Below, in pieces: positions 18,347 to 27,627 of a stretch of 64,000 bases of DNA (the first letter of the stretch is position 1; each line of letters begins with the position of its first letter). The stretch lies in assembly GCA_947624375.1 (NCBI GenBank), contig CANQKD010000004.1, forward strand, positions 62,001 to 126,000. Direction: 5' to 3'. The stretch is from an uncultured Clostridia bacterium. GTDB taxonomy: Bacteria > Bacillota > Clostridia > Oscillospirales > Ruminococcaceae. Made by a program: the position numbers and the translations under genes. The notes beneath the pieces are model-generated. The model saw only the letters and a list, made by a program, of their open reading frames with translations, was not told the DNA's origin and did no database searches.

Positions 18347-19654
18347 TCAATCGTAGTAAAAAATAAGCGTGTGCAGTGCATCTGTAGGCTTTTTCTTGTA
18401 GTAATCGCTAAGAAGCCGTGCGTGGAAGCCAAGAATAGTCACTTCACTTAAAAGCTCTCTGTCGCTTAGATGCGTTTCAAATTCAATAAGGCAGTGCAGC
18501 CCCGAATCCTGCCCTGTCACTCTGCATCCCTCAAACAGAGGGTATTGCGATATTTTTTCAAGCATACTGTCACGCCGCTTTTTGTAAAGATGTTTTACTC
18601 TGTTTATGTGCTTTTCAAAATAGCCCTCGTCAATAAATCTCGCCAGAGTGTATTGCTCAAATGTTGATACCGTGCAGGAGCAGCAGTTCAGTTTTTGCCT
18701 GAAACGCTCTGTAAGAGAGACAGGCAGCACCATGTAGCTTATGCGAATAGTCGGCGAAAGGCTCTTGCTGAATGTGTTCATGTAAATTACCCTGTCGGCG
18801 GCATCAATGCTCAAAAGCGAGGGTATAGGTCTGCCAGAAAGGCGAAATTCACTGTCGTAGTCGTCCTCGATGATGTACCGCCCTTCTTTTTCCGATGCCC
18901 AGCCCAGCAGCGCATATCTCTTTCCCACAGAAGTAACAACTCCGGTAGGGAAGTGGTGTGAGGGCGATATGTGCATAATGTCAGCGCCCGAGGCTTTCAG
19001 AGCAGCAATGTCAACGCCGTCGCTCTCCATCGGTATGTAAGCACACTTTGCCCCAAGGCATGAGTATATATCCGATATTTTTGAGTACCCCGGGTCTTCC
19101 ACGCCAAAAGTGCGCCCCTCGCCGATAAGTATGTTTATCAGCATATAAAGATACTCAGTCCCTGCGCCTATAACTATCCTGTCGGGCGAAACATCTATGT
19201 TGCGAAACTGCCGGATGTGTTTTGCTATCGCGCAGCGCAGCCTTTCAGTACCGTTTATAGGCGGTCGTGTCATAAGCATTTCACGCTCTCCGGAGAGTTC
19301 CTCACGCATAAGCTTTGCCCATATCGCAAACGGAAAATCCTTCGCCGCCGAAGTAACATTTGTTTTTTCTGAAGCAGCCGTATTTTCACTGTGTACATAG
19401 CTTTGAAACGAAGATATGTTTTCGGCAAAATATCCTCTTTTTGGCAGTGCCTTGACATATCCTTCCGAAGTCAACTGGCTATATGCGTTCTCTACCGTTA
19501 TAATGCTCACGCCCAGATTTTCTGCAAGCACCCTCTTTGACGGCAGCTTCTCATTCGCCTTTATTGCGCTGTTTTCTATGTCTTTCTTTATGTGTTTGTA
19601 TATTTGAACGTAGAGCGGTTCAGAGCTTGTTTTTTCAAGAACGTAAGTCAACAT
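18347..19654 (-). CDS. MocR/PdxR-type regulator (GntR wHTH fused to aminotransferase domain)
   Basis: A 435-residue protein with an N-terminal GntR winged helix (about residues 1-70; [25 protein letters not shown]) joined to a fold-type I PLP aminotransferase domain. The Schiff-base lysine lies in [18 protein letters not shown], and [11 protein letters not shown] is the usual PLP-ring aspartate segment. Divergence from pdxS-pdxT strongly suggests it is PdxR, which senses PLP and controls vitamin B6 synthesis. The 115-bp intergenic region must contain its operator. It would be a DNA-binding regulator in the cytoplasm, not an aminotransferase. Confidence 0.88.
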   Translation of the reverse strand: MLTYVLEKTSSEPLYVQIYKHIKKDIENSAIKANEKLPSKRVLAENLGVSIITVENAYSQLTSEGYVKALPKRGYFAENISSFQSYVHSENTAASEKTNVTSAAKDFPFAIWAKLMREELSGEREMLMTRPPINGTERLRCAIAKHIRQFRNIDVSPDRIVIGAGTEYLYMLINILIGEGRTFGVEDPGYSKISDIYSCLGAKCAYIPMESDGVDIAALKASGADIMHISPSHHFPTGVVTSVGKRYALLGWASEKEGRYIIEDDYDSEFRLSGRPIPSLLSIDAADRVIYMNTFSKSLSPTIRISYMVLPVSLTERFRQKLNCCSCTVSTFEQYTLARFIDEGYFEKHINRVKHLYKKRRDSMLEKISQYPLFEGCRVTGQDSGLHCLIEFETHLSDRELLSEVTILGFHARLLSDYYKKKPTDALHTLIFYYD

Positions 19655-19695
19655 ATATCATCATCTGACCTTATCAAAAATAATTGTTTTGGCTA

Positions 19696-19724
19696 TTGTA
19701 ATAATGCCACAACAAGATTATACT
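19696..19724 (+). promoter_or_regulatory. Promoter of pdxST in the pdxR-pdxS intergenic region
   Basis: TTGTAA, 17-bp spacer, TATACT, about 45 bp upstream of the pdxS start. A TTGT...ACAA inverted pair (19696-19715) overlaps the -35 box and is a plausible part of a PdxR operator; the operator assignment is inference. Confidence 0.68.
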
Positions 19725-19769
19725 ATAAGAAAGACCAAAAGTCAATACATTTTTGAAAGGACAGATATT

Positions 19770-20645
19770 ATGAATAATGATCGTTATCAGCTCAACAAAG
19801 AACTCGCACAGATGCTCAAAGGCGGTGTTATAATGGACGTTACCACACCCGAGCAGGCGGTAATAGCTCAGCAGGCAGGCGCGTGCGCAGTGATGGCTCT
19901 TGAAAGGATCCCAGCTGACATAAGGGCAGCTGGCGGTGTTTCGCGTATGAGTGACCCTGCCATGATAAAGGGCATACAAAAGGCTGTCAGCATACCGGTT
20001 ATGGCAAAGTGCCGTATAGGTCATTTTGCAGAGGCTCAGATTTTGCAGGCTATCGAGATAGACTACATAGACGAAAGCGAAGTGCTTACCCCTGCGGATG
20101 ATATTTATCATATCGATAAGACCAGATTTGATGTACCGTTTGTCTGCGGCGCAAGAGACCTGGGCGAAGCTCTGCGCAGAATTGCAGAGGGCGCATCTAT
20201 GATACGCACCAAAGGCGAGCCCGGCACAGGTGATATAGTGCAGGCGGTAAGGCATATGAGAAAGATACAAAGCGAGATCGCCACTCTCGCAGCAAAGCGC
20301 GAAGACGAGCTCTTTGAAGCCGCCAAACAGCTGCAAGTGCCGCTTGACCTTGTAAGATATGTTCACGAAAACAAAAAGCTGCCGGTAGTAAACTTTGCAG
20401 CAGGCGGCGTGGCAACCCCTGCCGATGCGGCTCTGATGATGCAGCTTGGCGCGGAGGGCGTGTTCGTCGGCTCGGGTATATTCAAATCAGGCGACCCTGC
20501 AAAACGCGCCGCAGCCATAGTTAAAGCCGTTACCAACTACAACGACCCAGAAATGCTTGCAAGCCTCTCTGAAAACTTGGGCGAAGCAATGGTAGGCATC
20601 AACGAAAAGGAAATCGAGATAATAATGGAGGAGAGGGGCAAATGA
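19770..20645 (+). CDS. pdxS: Pyridoxal 5'-phosphate synthase subunit PdxS
   Basis: A 291-residue TIM-barrel synthase that makes PLP from ribose 5-phosphate, glyceraldehyde 3-phosphate and ammonia supplied by PdxT. Typical sequence throughout: [65 protein letters not shown] and the FVGSGIF phosphate site. The start at 19770 is supported by GAAAGG nine bp upstream; a frame 27 codons longer covers the promoter and is rejected. The stop overlaps the pdxT start (ATGA). It runs divergently from the PdxR-type regulator. Confidence 0.97.
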   Translation: MNNDRYQLNKELAQMLKGGVIMDVTTPEQAVIAQQAGACAVMALERIPADIRAAGGVSRMSDPAMIKGIQKAVSIPVMAKCRIGHFAEAQILQAIEIDYIDESEVLTPADDIYHIDKTRFDVPFVCGARDLGEALRRIAEGASMIRTKGEPGTGDIVQAVRHMRKIQSEIATLAAKREDELFEAAKQLQVPLDLVRYVHENKKLPVVNFAAGGVATPADAALMMQLGAEGVFVGSGIFKSGDPAKRAAAIVKAVTNYNDPEMLASLSENLGEAMVGINEKEIEIIMEERGK

Positions 20646-21220
20646 TAGGCATTTTAGCGCTGCAAGGGGCATTTGAAGAGCATGAGAAAATGCTGCGCGC
20701 CCTCGGCTGCCAAACAGTTCTTATCCGCAAAAAGAGCGATATACCGCCGTGTCTTACAGGTCTCGTTCTGGTCGGCGGCGAGAGTACCACTCAGCGCAAA
20801 CTTCTGCGCGAACTGGATTTGCTTGATATACTGAAAGAGCGCATTGAAAGCGGCGTGCCCGTGCTTGCAACCTGCGCAGGGCTCATACTTTTGGCAAAAG
20901 AGATCTCGGGCGGTGAGCAGACCTGCTTTGACTTCCTGCCCGTGCGCGTGTGCCGCAATGCCTATGGCAGACAGCTCGGCAGTTTTTCAGCGGTGGGCGA
21001 TATAGGCAGTATAAAAAACTTTCCCATGCGGTTTATACGCGCGCCGTATATCGAATGTACCCTTGCAGATGATGAAGACACCGAGGTGCTCAATATCACG
21101 GGCGGCAGGATTACTGCGGTCAGGTATAAAAACATTCTCGCCATGTCTTTTCACCCCGAGCTTACAGAAGATACGCGAATACATAATTTGTTTGTTGATA
21201 TGACTAAAAATATTCGCTGA
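20642..21220 (+). CDS. pdxT: Pyridoxal 5'-phosphate synthase glutaminase subunit PdxT
   Basis: A 192-residue class I glutamine amidotransferase that delivers ammonia to PdxS. The oxyanion GGESTT sequence, the nucleophilic cysteine in ATCAGLIL (about residue 79) and the His-Glu pair in SFHPEL near residue 170 are visible. It overlaps pdxS by 4 bp, which favours equal synthesis of the two subunits. Length is typical for the family. Confidence 0.96.
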   Translation: MIGILALQGAFEEHEKMLRALGCQTVLIRKKSDIPPCLTGLVLVGGESTTQRKLLRELDLLDILKERIESGVPVLATCAGLILLAKEISGGEQTCFDFLPVRVCRNAYGRQLGSFSAVGDIGSIKNFPMRFIRAPYIECTLADDEDTEVLNITGGRITAVRYKNILAMSFHPELTEDTRIHNLFVDMTKNIR

Positions 21221-21321
21221 AATCATAAAAATATTCAACAACTTTTGACTGCTTTCACATACCCATATTACTGCATTTTAAATAAAAAAGTATAAAAATA
21301 TTATAAATTCTCTCAAAATGA

Positions 21322-21350
21322 TTGCAAATTGAAACAAAATGTGTTACAAT
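21322..21350 (+). promoter_or_regulatory. Promoter of the OhrR-like gene
   Basis: TTGCAA, 17-bp spacer, TACAAT, about 59 bp before the ATG at 21409. The surrounding AT-rich stretch probably holds the autoregulatory operator. Confidence 0.7.
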
Positions 21351-21408
21351 AAATATAACGAATATTCATTTAATTTTATAAATTGCATTCTAAATGGGGG
21401 TAATCAGC

Positions 21409-21846
21409 ATGAGCAACAGTAAATATGACGTTCTCAAAATCAGCAACCAGCTTTGTTTTCCGCTGTATGCCTGTTCAAGAGAGATCATAAAGCAGTATAA
21501 ACCTTTTCTTGATGAAATTGACCTTACATATACCCAGTATATAGTAATGATGGCTCTGTGGGAGCATAAGACGATGACCGTAAAGGAACTCGGCGACCTT
21601 TTGTTTTTGGATTCGGGCACTCTTACGCCGCTTCTTAAAAAGATGGAGGCAAGGGAGTATATCGAGCGCAAACGTTCCGCCAAGGATGAGCGCAACCTTA
21701 TCGTGTCTCTTACGCAAAAGGGCGATGCCCTTAAAGAAAAGGCTGTGGATATACCGAAAAAAATGGCTTCATGCAACCTGCTTTCCCATGATGAGAGCGT
21801 GCAGCTGTATAACCTTTTATATAAGATACTTGACGGCCGCAAATAA
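21409..21846 (+). CDS. MarR-family regulator, OhrR-like
   Basis: A 145-residue winged-helix regulator. The N-terminal LCFPLYACSREI motif places a cysteine at residue 16, matching the single peroxide-sensing Cys15 of B. subtilis OhrR. The wHTH (TVKELGDLLFLDSGTLTPLLKKME) and the DERNL wing are as in OhrR. It should repress an organic-hydroperoxide response and release DNA on thiol oxidation. No ohr peroxidase gene is next to it, so targets lie elsewhere. ATG 21409 is chosen over ATG 21394 because GGGGG (21396-21400) precedes it at 8 bp. A terminator follows. Confidence 0.86.
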   Translation: MSNSKYDVLKISNQLCFPLYACSREIIKQYKPFLDEIDLTYTQYIVMMALWEHKTMTVKELGDLLFLDSGTLTPLLKKMEAREYIERKRSAKDERNLIVSLTQKGDALKEKAVDIPKKMASCNLLSHDESVQLYNLLYKILDGRK

Positions 21847-21866
21847 CAAGTAAATACATATAGTGC

Positions 21867-21898
21867 GAGTGCGCTTTTTATAGGTGCGCTCTTTTTTT
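21867..21898 (+). terminator. Terminator of the OhrR-like gene
   Basis: Eight-bp stem GAGTGCGC/GTGCGCTC (with two G-T pairs), 9-nt loop, then seven T residues. Confidence 0.85.
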
Positions 21899-21972
21899 AT
21901 TGCCTTAGTTTCCTGAACCGACATATTTTTTATACAGCTGTAAATATAATTAAATGTCGGGAGGGGACAATT

Positions 21973-22776
21973 GTGATCAAGCTGTACGTGGACGTTCTGT
22001 TTGTAACGAATCTTGCGGTCTGTATTGTGCTTGTGAGCGCCGCGGCAAGCTTTCTGCATATAAGCGTGTCAGTACCGCGAACCTTTGTGGCCGCCGCGAT
22101 AGGCGCAATGTCATCGCTTTCTGTGCTCACCGGCAGTATGGCAGCATCGGCAGTTATAAAACTAGCGGCATCTGTGGCTGTCTGCGCCGTTGCTTTCAAC
22201 ACAATAAGCCCTCGCAAGCTTTTAAAAAGAACATTTGCATACATATTTGCGTATGTCACATTTCTGGCGGCGGCGTATATTATATGGTACTTTAGCCGCA
22301 GCGGCAGGATATACATAATTTACGGAACGGTGTACTTTGATGTTTCTGTTATTACCCTTGTGTTTTCATGCATAGCCTGTTATACCCTTATTTCAGCTGC
22401 CGAGAGGATATACACCGAACATATTTACAACAATACTGCATATAAGCTGTTTTTTAAGATAAACGACAAAAGCTATGCCTTTGAAGCGCTTGCAGATACC
22501 GGCAACATGGCACGCGATCATCTCAGCGGCACACCCGTTATAGTATGCGTAAGCGATAAAATGTGCTCCGACTGGTCTCTTGCCCAGACTCTGCCGCGAG
22601 GATTCCGGCTTATGCCATACTCAACGGTAAGCGGTGATTCGCTTATGTGGCTTGCAAAACCGCAGGAGCTCAGGCTCTGCGACGGCAAGGGCAACACCAA
22701 GCCGCTTAAAGCAACTATCGGCATAGTAGAGGGCAGCAGCGAACAGGCTATATTCAACCCGTGTTTGTTAAGATAG
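21973..22776 (+). CDS. spoIIGA: Sigma-E processing aspartic protease SpoIIGA
   Basis: A 267-residue membrane protease that cleaves the pro-sequence of SigE in the mother cell. The N-terminal half has about five transmembrane helices; the cytoplasmic C-terminal half carries the aspartyl-protease motif ADTGN with the catalytic aspartate at residue 175, comparable to D183 in B. subtilis. It is about 40 residues shorter than the 309-aa Bacillus protein, mostly at the C-terminus. The start is GTG, preceded by GGGAGGGG. sigE follows after 39 bp, the classic spoIIG arrangement. Confidence 0.92.
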   Translation: MIKLYVDVLFVTNLAVCIVLVSAAASFLHISVSVPRTFVAAAIGAMSSLSVLTGSMAASAVIKLAASVAVCAVAFNTISPRKLLKRTFAYIFAYVTFLAAAYIIWYFSRSGRIYIIYGTVYFDVSVITLVFSCIACYTLISAAERIYTEHIYNNTAYKLFFKINDKSYAFEALADTGNMARDHLSGTPVIVCVSDKMCSDWSLAQTLPRGFRLMPYSTVSGDSLMWLAKPQELRLCDGKGNTKPLKATIGIVEGSSEQAIFNPCLLR

Positions 22777-22815
22777 ATATATAATATATATAACAAAAGA
22801 ATTTACAGAGAGGCA

Positions 22816-23538
22816 GTGACACGATTGATAAAATTAAAAATTCTCTTGCAAAGGGTAAAAACAGCTTTAGGCAGATCGTTTGGCAAACGTCGCGTGGACT
22901 ATATAAACGGATCTCAAGCCCTGCCGCCGCCGCTAACTCCCGAAGAAGAAGCCAAAGCCTTTGAACTATTGGAAGTTGACGAGAAAAAAGCCCACGAGCT
23001 GCTTATAATACACAATCTGCGGCTGGTGGTGTATATAGCAAAAAAGTTTGAGACCACCGGCATAGGAATTGAAGACCTTATTTCTATAGGCACGATAGGT
23101 CTTATAAAGGCAGTAAAGACTTTTCGACCTGACAAAAACATAAAGCTTGCCACATATGCCTCGCGCTGTATAGAAAACGAGATACTTATGTTTTTGCGCA
23201 AGACGTCGCAGTCACGCAAGGAGATCTCTATCGATGAGCCGCTCAATGTTGACTGGGACGGCAACGAACTGCTGCTTGGCGACATTTTAGGCACTGACGA
23301 TGACATTGTGATACGCGGCATTGAAAGCGAGACAGAAAAGCGGCTTCTCTTAGAGCAGATAGAAAAACTCGGCGACCGCGAACGCACTATAATGCAAATG
23401 CGCTTCGGTCTGGCTGGGTATAAAGAACGCACGCAGAAAGAAGTCGCAGACGAGGTGGGCATATCGCAGTCGTACATATCAAGGCTTGAAAAACGAATAC
23501 TTCGCCAGATAAAGCGATCTTTAGAAAAACTCTGCTGA
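22816..23538 (+). CDS. sigE: RNA polymerase sporulation sigma factor SigE (pro-form)
   Basis: A protein of about 240 residues that directs early mother-cell transcription. It has the expected pro-sequence (hydrophobic and basic N-terminus ending before DYINGSQALPPPL), region 2 (NLRLVVYIAKKFE, GIEDLISIGTIGLIKAV, KLATYASRCIENEILM) and region 4 with the helix-turn-helix TQKEVADEVGISQSYISRLEKRI. The start may be GTG 22816, only 2 bp after AGAGAGG, or TTG 22825, 11 bp after it. Activation needs SpoIIGA, encoded just upstream. Unlike Bacillus, sigG does not follow; a terminator does. Confidence 0.95.
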   Translation: MTRLIKLKILLQRVKTALGRSFGKRRVDYINGSQALPPPLTPEEEAKAFELLEVDEKKAHELLIIHNLRLVVYIAKKFETTGIGIEDLISIGTIGLIKAVKTFRPDKNIKLATYASRCIENEILMFLRKTSQSRKEISIDEPLNVDWDGNELLLGDILGTDDDIVIRGIESETEKRLLLEQIEKLGDRERTIMQMRFGLAGYKERTQKEVADEVGISQSYISRLEKRILRQIKRSLEKLC

Positions 23539-23540
23539 AA

Positions 23541-23585
23541 AAACAGCGCTTCCGCCAATATACGGTGGAAACGCTGTTTGTTTTA
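23541..23585. terminator. Terminator between sigE and the DUF1294 gene
   Basis: Long stem starting AAACAGCG/CGCTGTTT with inner pairing to a 6-nt loop and GTTTT on the forward strand; the reverse strand also ends in a T-rich tract, so it can serve both converging genes. Confidence 0.85.
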
Positions 23586-23861
23586 AAGTTTAGTTACCGA
23601 AAATACTATGCATATGCCCCACAGAATGCTTGCAAGTATCTGCACCACGTAAAATTTCAGATGCTTCGTCTTGTGCCTGAAAACATACATACCCAGCCAG
23701 CCGCCAACTATGCCGCCTATCATGCACATACCAAGCAAAACTCTTTCGGGAATACGCCATTTATGGGCTTTTGCCTTTGCTTTGTCAATGCCGTACATTA
23801 TAAATGTAATAAAGCCAAGCACACCCATATATATTAGTATTAGCTTAGTTATATTATTCAT
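23583..23861 (-). CDS. DUF1294 family small membrane protein
   Basis: A 92-residue protein with three predicted transmembrane helices and the DUF1294 hallmark MYGIDKAKAKAHKWRIPERVLLGMCMIGGIVGGWLGMY-like centre (residues 22-59): a DK-x-A basic loop, RIPE, and a glycine-rich helix, then FRHKTKHLKF. The family is widespread in Firmicutes with no assigned role. It lies 12 bp downstream of purL's stop on the same strand and may be read through from it. Confidence 0.85.
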   Translation of the reverse strand: MNNITKLILIYMGVLGFITFIMYGIDKAKAKAHKWRIPERVLLGMCMIGGIVGGWLGMYVFRHKTKHLKFYVVQILASILWGICIVFSVTKL

Positions 23862-23872
23862 AGCTCATTACA

Positions 23873-26800
23873 TTAAGAGAAATACTTAACGCCGTTTTCA
23901 AACAGGTGCTGATCTTTCTCCCCCGGTACGTTTATGCATACGTTGTCGCCCTTACGCTCCGAGTGACCCATTTTGCCAAGCACGCGTCCGTCAGGCGAGG
24001 TTATGCCCTCTATAGCATCTATTGACGTGTTCGGGTTGCACTGTATGTCATAAGTAGGTCGGTCGGCAAAGTCAACATACTGTGTGCATATCTGACCGTT
24101 GTGCGCCATTGCAGCTATTTCTTCTGGCGATGCTATAAATCTGCCCTCGCCGTGCGAGATCGCTACTGTGTGTATGTCGCCGACCTTAGCATCAGCAAAC
24201 CACGGTGACTTGTTTGATGCTACCCTCGTGCGAACCATTTTTGACTGGTGCCTTGCAATGGTGTTGAATGTAAGGGTGGGGGAGTCGCTGCGCATATCGC
24301 GTATCTCGCCATACGGAACAAGCCCCAGCTTTACAAGCGCCTGGAAACCGTTGCATATGCCCATCATAAGACCGTCTCTGTTTTTGAGCAGATCGTTTAT
24401 AGCTTCCGTCAGCCTTGGGTTTTTGAAAAATGCCGTAATGAACTTGCCGCTTCCGTCAGGCTCATCACCGCCCGAGAAGCCGCCCGGCAGCATTATCATC
24501 TGCGAGTTTTTAATGCGCCTTTCTATCTCTTCAACAGATTCGTTTATCTGCGATTCGTTGAGATTTCTTATAACGAATATGTCAGCCTTAGCGCCTGCCT
24601 TTTCAAAAGCCTTCGCTGTATCATATTCGCAGTTTGTTCCGGGGAATACAGGTATAAGCACTCTCGGACGTGCGATTTTTACGGAAGATGTGCGCCTTTC
24701 GTTTACTGAATAACCGAAAACTTCGGGAATATTTCTCGGTATATTTACCTTTGTAGGATAAACGGGCTCCAGCTTTTCAGACCACAGTTTTTCAAGTTTA
24801 TCAAGCTCTACAGCGTATTTGTCGGTTATTATAACATACTGGCTTATAGTCTCTCCGAGTATCCTCTCGCCTGCATCAACTCCGTCGGCAAGCTCTATAA
24901 CAAAGCTGCCATAGCAGGCCCTGTATAACTCGGCAGGAGAAACATATCCCGAGAAGCGGAAACCTATCTTGTTGCCAAACGACATCTTTGCGATAGCTTC
25001 CGAAATACCGCCGTAAGAAACGCTCCAGCAGGAAAGCACTTTGCCCTCTGCGATAAGCTTTTCTACTTTGTCGAATACTTCCAGAACGCTCTTGAATATC
25101 GGCAGACCGTTTTGGTCATATTCGGGTTTTATGTATATTACGGTAGAACCTGCCTTTTTGAATTCCTGCGAAATTATCCTGTCGGTGTTCGCAGTAGATA
25201 CAGCAAAAGATACAAGGGTAGGGGGTACGTCTATCTTTTCAAAAGTACCGCTCATCGAGTCCTTGCCGCCGATAGATGCTATGCCGTATTCAAGCTGTGC
25301 CTTGAACGCGCCAAGAAGCGCCGCCATAGGTTTGCCCCAGCGTGCAGGGTCATTCTGAGTTCTCTCAAAATATTCCTGGAAAGTCAGCCAGCACTTTTTG
25401 CGGCTGCCGCCCGTTGCAACAACTTTCGCTATAGATTCAGTAACAGCCGAAATTGCCCCGTGATACGGCGACTGCGACGACAGAAACGGGTTAAATCCCC
25501 ACGCCATTATAGATGCAGTCTTTGTCTCGCCGTTAAGTACAGGCAGTTTAGCAGCCATAGCCTGAGTAGGCGTGTTCTGGTATTTGCCGCCGTATGGCAT
25601 AAGCACCGTGCCTGCGCCTATCGTAGAGTCAAATCTCTCAACAAGACCTTTCTGTGAGCATATGTTGAGGTTAGATATCATCTCTTCCCACATAGCGGCA
25701 GAGTCTTTCACGTTCTCATTCGTGATCACCACAGGCTCTTCAACGGTAATGGTAGTGTGCTTTGAAGCGCCGTTAGAGTTAAGAAATTCTCTTGAAAGGT
25801 CAACAATAGTCGCGCCGTTCCATGTCATTTTAAGGCGAGGCTCTGCCGTTACAACTGCCACCTTTGTTGCCTCGAGATTTTCTTTATCCGCCATTTTCAT
25901 AAACTTGTCGGCATCTTTTTCGCTGACTACAACAGCCATTCTCTCCTGAGATTCCGAGATAGCCAGTTCCGTGCCGTCAAGTCCGTCATATTTTTTCGGT
26001 ACTTTGTTAAGGTCTATAATTAGTCCGTCGGTAAGTTCACCTATAGCTACCGAAACACCGCCCGCGCCGAAATCGTTACAGCGTTTTATAAGCCTTGTAA
26101 CTTCTGGGTCGCGGAAAAGCCTTTGCAGCTTTCTTTCAATAGGCGCGTTACCTTTCTGTACCTCCGCGCCGCAGCTTTCGAGCGACTGAAGCGTGTGCGA
26201 CTTTGAAGAACCCGTAGCGCCGCCGCAGCCGTCACGACCCGTTCTGCCGCCAAGCAGAATTACAACATCGCCATCCTGCGGTCTTTCACGCCTTACGCTA
26301 GCTTTGGGGGCAGCGCCAATAACAGCGCCTATCTCCATTCTTTTTGCAACGTAACCCGGGTGATATATCTCATTTACATTACCCGTCGCAAGACCTATCT
26401 GGTTGCCGTATGATGAATAACCGTTCGCCGCGCCGACAACTATCTTTCTTTGCGGCAGCTTGCCTGCAATGGTATCTTCAATAGGCACAAGCGGATTTGC
26501 AGCACCCGTTACCCTCATGGCCTGATAAACATATGAACGTCCCGAAAGCGGGTCTCTTATAGCGCCGCCAAGGCAGGTAGCTGCACCGCCGAAAGGTTCT
26601 ATCTCGGTCGGGTGGTTGTGTGTTTCGTTTTTGAACATCAGCAGCCAGTCTTCTTCCTCGCCGTCAACGTCTACTTTGATCTTAACAGAGCAAGCGTTTA
26701 TCTCTTCGCTCTCGTCAAGGTCTTTCAGCAAGCCGTCTTTTTTCAGCTTCTTCGCGCCTATAACGGCAAGATCCATAAGCGTCATCGGCTTGTCAGTCCT

Positions 26801-27586
26801 GCCTGCATACAGTTCTGAACGCACTTCCTTGTATTTTTTGAATGTGTCGTTTATGTAGTCGCTCTGAATGTCCACACCGTCTATATGCGTTAAAAACGTC
26901 GTGTGGCGGCAGTGGTCAGACCAGTAAGTATCTATCATGCGTATTTCGGTAACGGTCGGGTTGCGCTCTTCGCTGTCGCGGAAATAATCACGGCAGAACT
27001 TTATGTCGTCAAAGTCCATAGCAAGACCCATTTTGTTCATAAGGTCGCGCAGATCGTCATCGTTTGAGTATATAAAGCCGTCGATCGTGTCAACTTTTGT
27101 GGGTATGTCGTATTCGGTATCGAGCGTTTCAAACCGCCTGAAAGATGCCTCTCTGCTTTCTACCGGGTTTATTATGTAGTGTTTTACAGCGGCTATGTCT
27201 TCTTCGCTTATGCTGCCCTTCAGAATATATATCCTTGCCGAGCGCACCACAGGCTGCTTTTCACCTGTCAGAAGCGATATGCACTGCGCGCACGAATCCG
27301 AGCGCTGATCGAACTGACCGGGCAGATATTCAACTGCAAACACGTGCTCGTCATCGTCTATCTCGGGAAGATGCTCGTATACAACGTCAACGGCAGGCTC
27401 GGAGAAAACTATAGGCGCGGCAAGCGCAAAAGCTTCCGGTGTCAGACCCTGTGCATCGTATCTGTTGATAACGCGGATACTGCGCAGACCCTCAATGCCA
27501 AGCGCCGAACCGATGTCGGCAAGCAGTGAGCGCGCTTCGACTGCAAACTCTGGTTTCTTTTCAACATAAATTCTGTAAACAGGCAT
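23873..27586 (-). CDS. purL: Phosphoribosylformylglycinamidine synthase, single-chain type
   Basis: A 1237-residue enzyme of step four of purine synthesis (FGAR + glutamine + ATP to FGAM). Order: a PurS-like N-terminal segment, then two AIRS-type halves (FKNETHNHPTEIEPFGGAATCLGG; the GGRTGRDGCGGATGSS site; GGKDSMSGT) and a C-terminal class I glutaminase with the nucleophile in MGICNGFQ and the His-Glu region SHGEGRF. This is the fused clostridial/bacteroidal form rather than separate PurS/PurL/PurQ. AAGGAG lies 8 bp before the ATG. It is 41 bp downstream of mtaB and probably shares its promoter; no purine riboswitch is visible before it. Confidence 0.96.
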   Translation of the reverse strand: MPVYRIYVEKKPEFAVEARSLLADIGSALGIEGLRSIRVINRYDAQGLTPEAFALAAPIVFSEPAVDVVYEHLPEIDDDEHVFAVEYLPGQFDQRSDSCAQCISLLTGEKQPVVRSARIYILKGSISEEDIAAVKHYIINPVESREASFRRFETLDTEYDIPTKVDTIDGFIYSNDDDLRDLMNKMGLAMDFDDIKFCRDYFRDSEERNPTVTEIRMIDTYWSDHCRHTTFLTHIDGVDIQSDYINDTFKKYKEVRSELYAGRTDKPMTLMDLAVIGAKKLKKDGLLKDLDESEEINACSVKIKVDVDGEEEDWLLMFKNETHNHPTEIEPFGGAATCLGGAIRDPLSGRSYVYQAMRVTGAANPLVPIEDTIAGKLPQRKIVVGAANGYSSYGNQIGLATGNVNEIYHPGYVAKRMEIGAVIGAAPKASVRRERPQDGDVVILLGGRTGRDGCGGATGSSKSHTLQSLESCGAEVQKGNAPIERKLQRLFRDPEVTRLIKRCNDFGAGGVSVAIGELTDGLIIDLNKVPKKYDGLDGTELAISESQERMAVVVSEKDADKFMKMADKENLEATKVAVVTAEPRLKMTWNGATIVDLSREFLNSNGASKHTTITVEEPVVITNENVKDSAAMWEEMISNLNICSQKGLVERFDSTIGAGTVLMPYGGKYQNTPTQAMAAKLPVLNGETKTASIMAWGFNPFLSSQSPYHGAISAVTESIAKVVATGGSRKKCWLTFQEYFERTQNDPARWGKPMAALLGAFKAQLEYGIASIGGKDSMSGTFEKIDVPPTLVSFAVSTANTDRIISQEFKKAGSTVIYIKPEYDQNGLPIFKSVLEVFDKVEKLIAEGKVLSCWSVSYGGISEAIAKMSFGNKIGFRFSGYVSPAELYRACYGSFVIELADGVDAGERILGETISQYVIITDKYAVELDKLEKLWSEKLEPVYPTKVNIPRNIPEVFGYSVNERRTSSVKIARPRVLIPVFPGTNCEYDTAKAFEKAGAKADIFVIRNLNESQINESVEEIERRIKNSQMIMLPGGFSGGDEPDGSGKFITAFFKNPRLTEAINDLLKNRDGLMMGICNGFQALVKLGLVPYGEIRDMRSDSPTLTFNTIARHQSKMVRTRVASNKSPWFADAKVGDIHTVAISHGEGRFIASPEEIAAMAHNGQICTQYVDFADRPTYDIQCNPNTSIDAIEGITSPDGRVLGKMGHSERKGDNVCINVPGEKDQHLFENGVKYFS

Positions 27587-27627
27587 ATTTACAACTCCTT
27601 AACATTTTAGAGATTTTTTACTAGATC

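Noticed and set aside
23583-23861. Forward ORFs over the DUF1294 gene (23565-23837 and 23671-23889)
   Set aside because: The reverse frame has a clear DUF1294 pattern with membrane helices; the forward frames have none.
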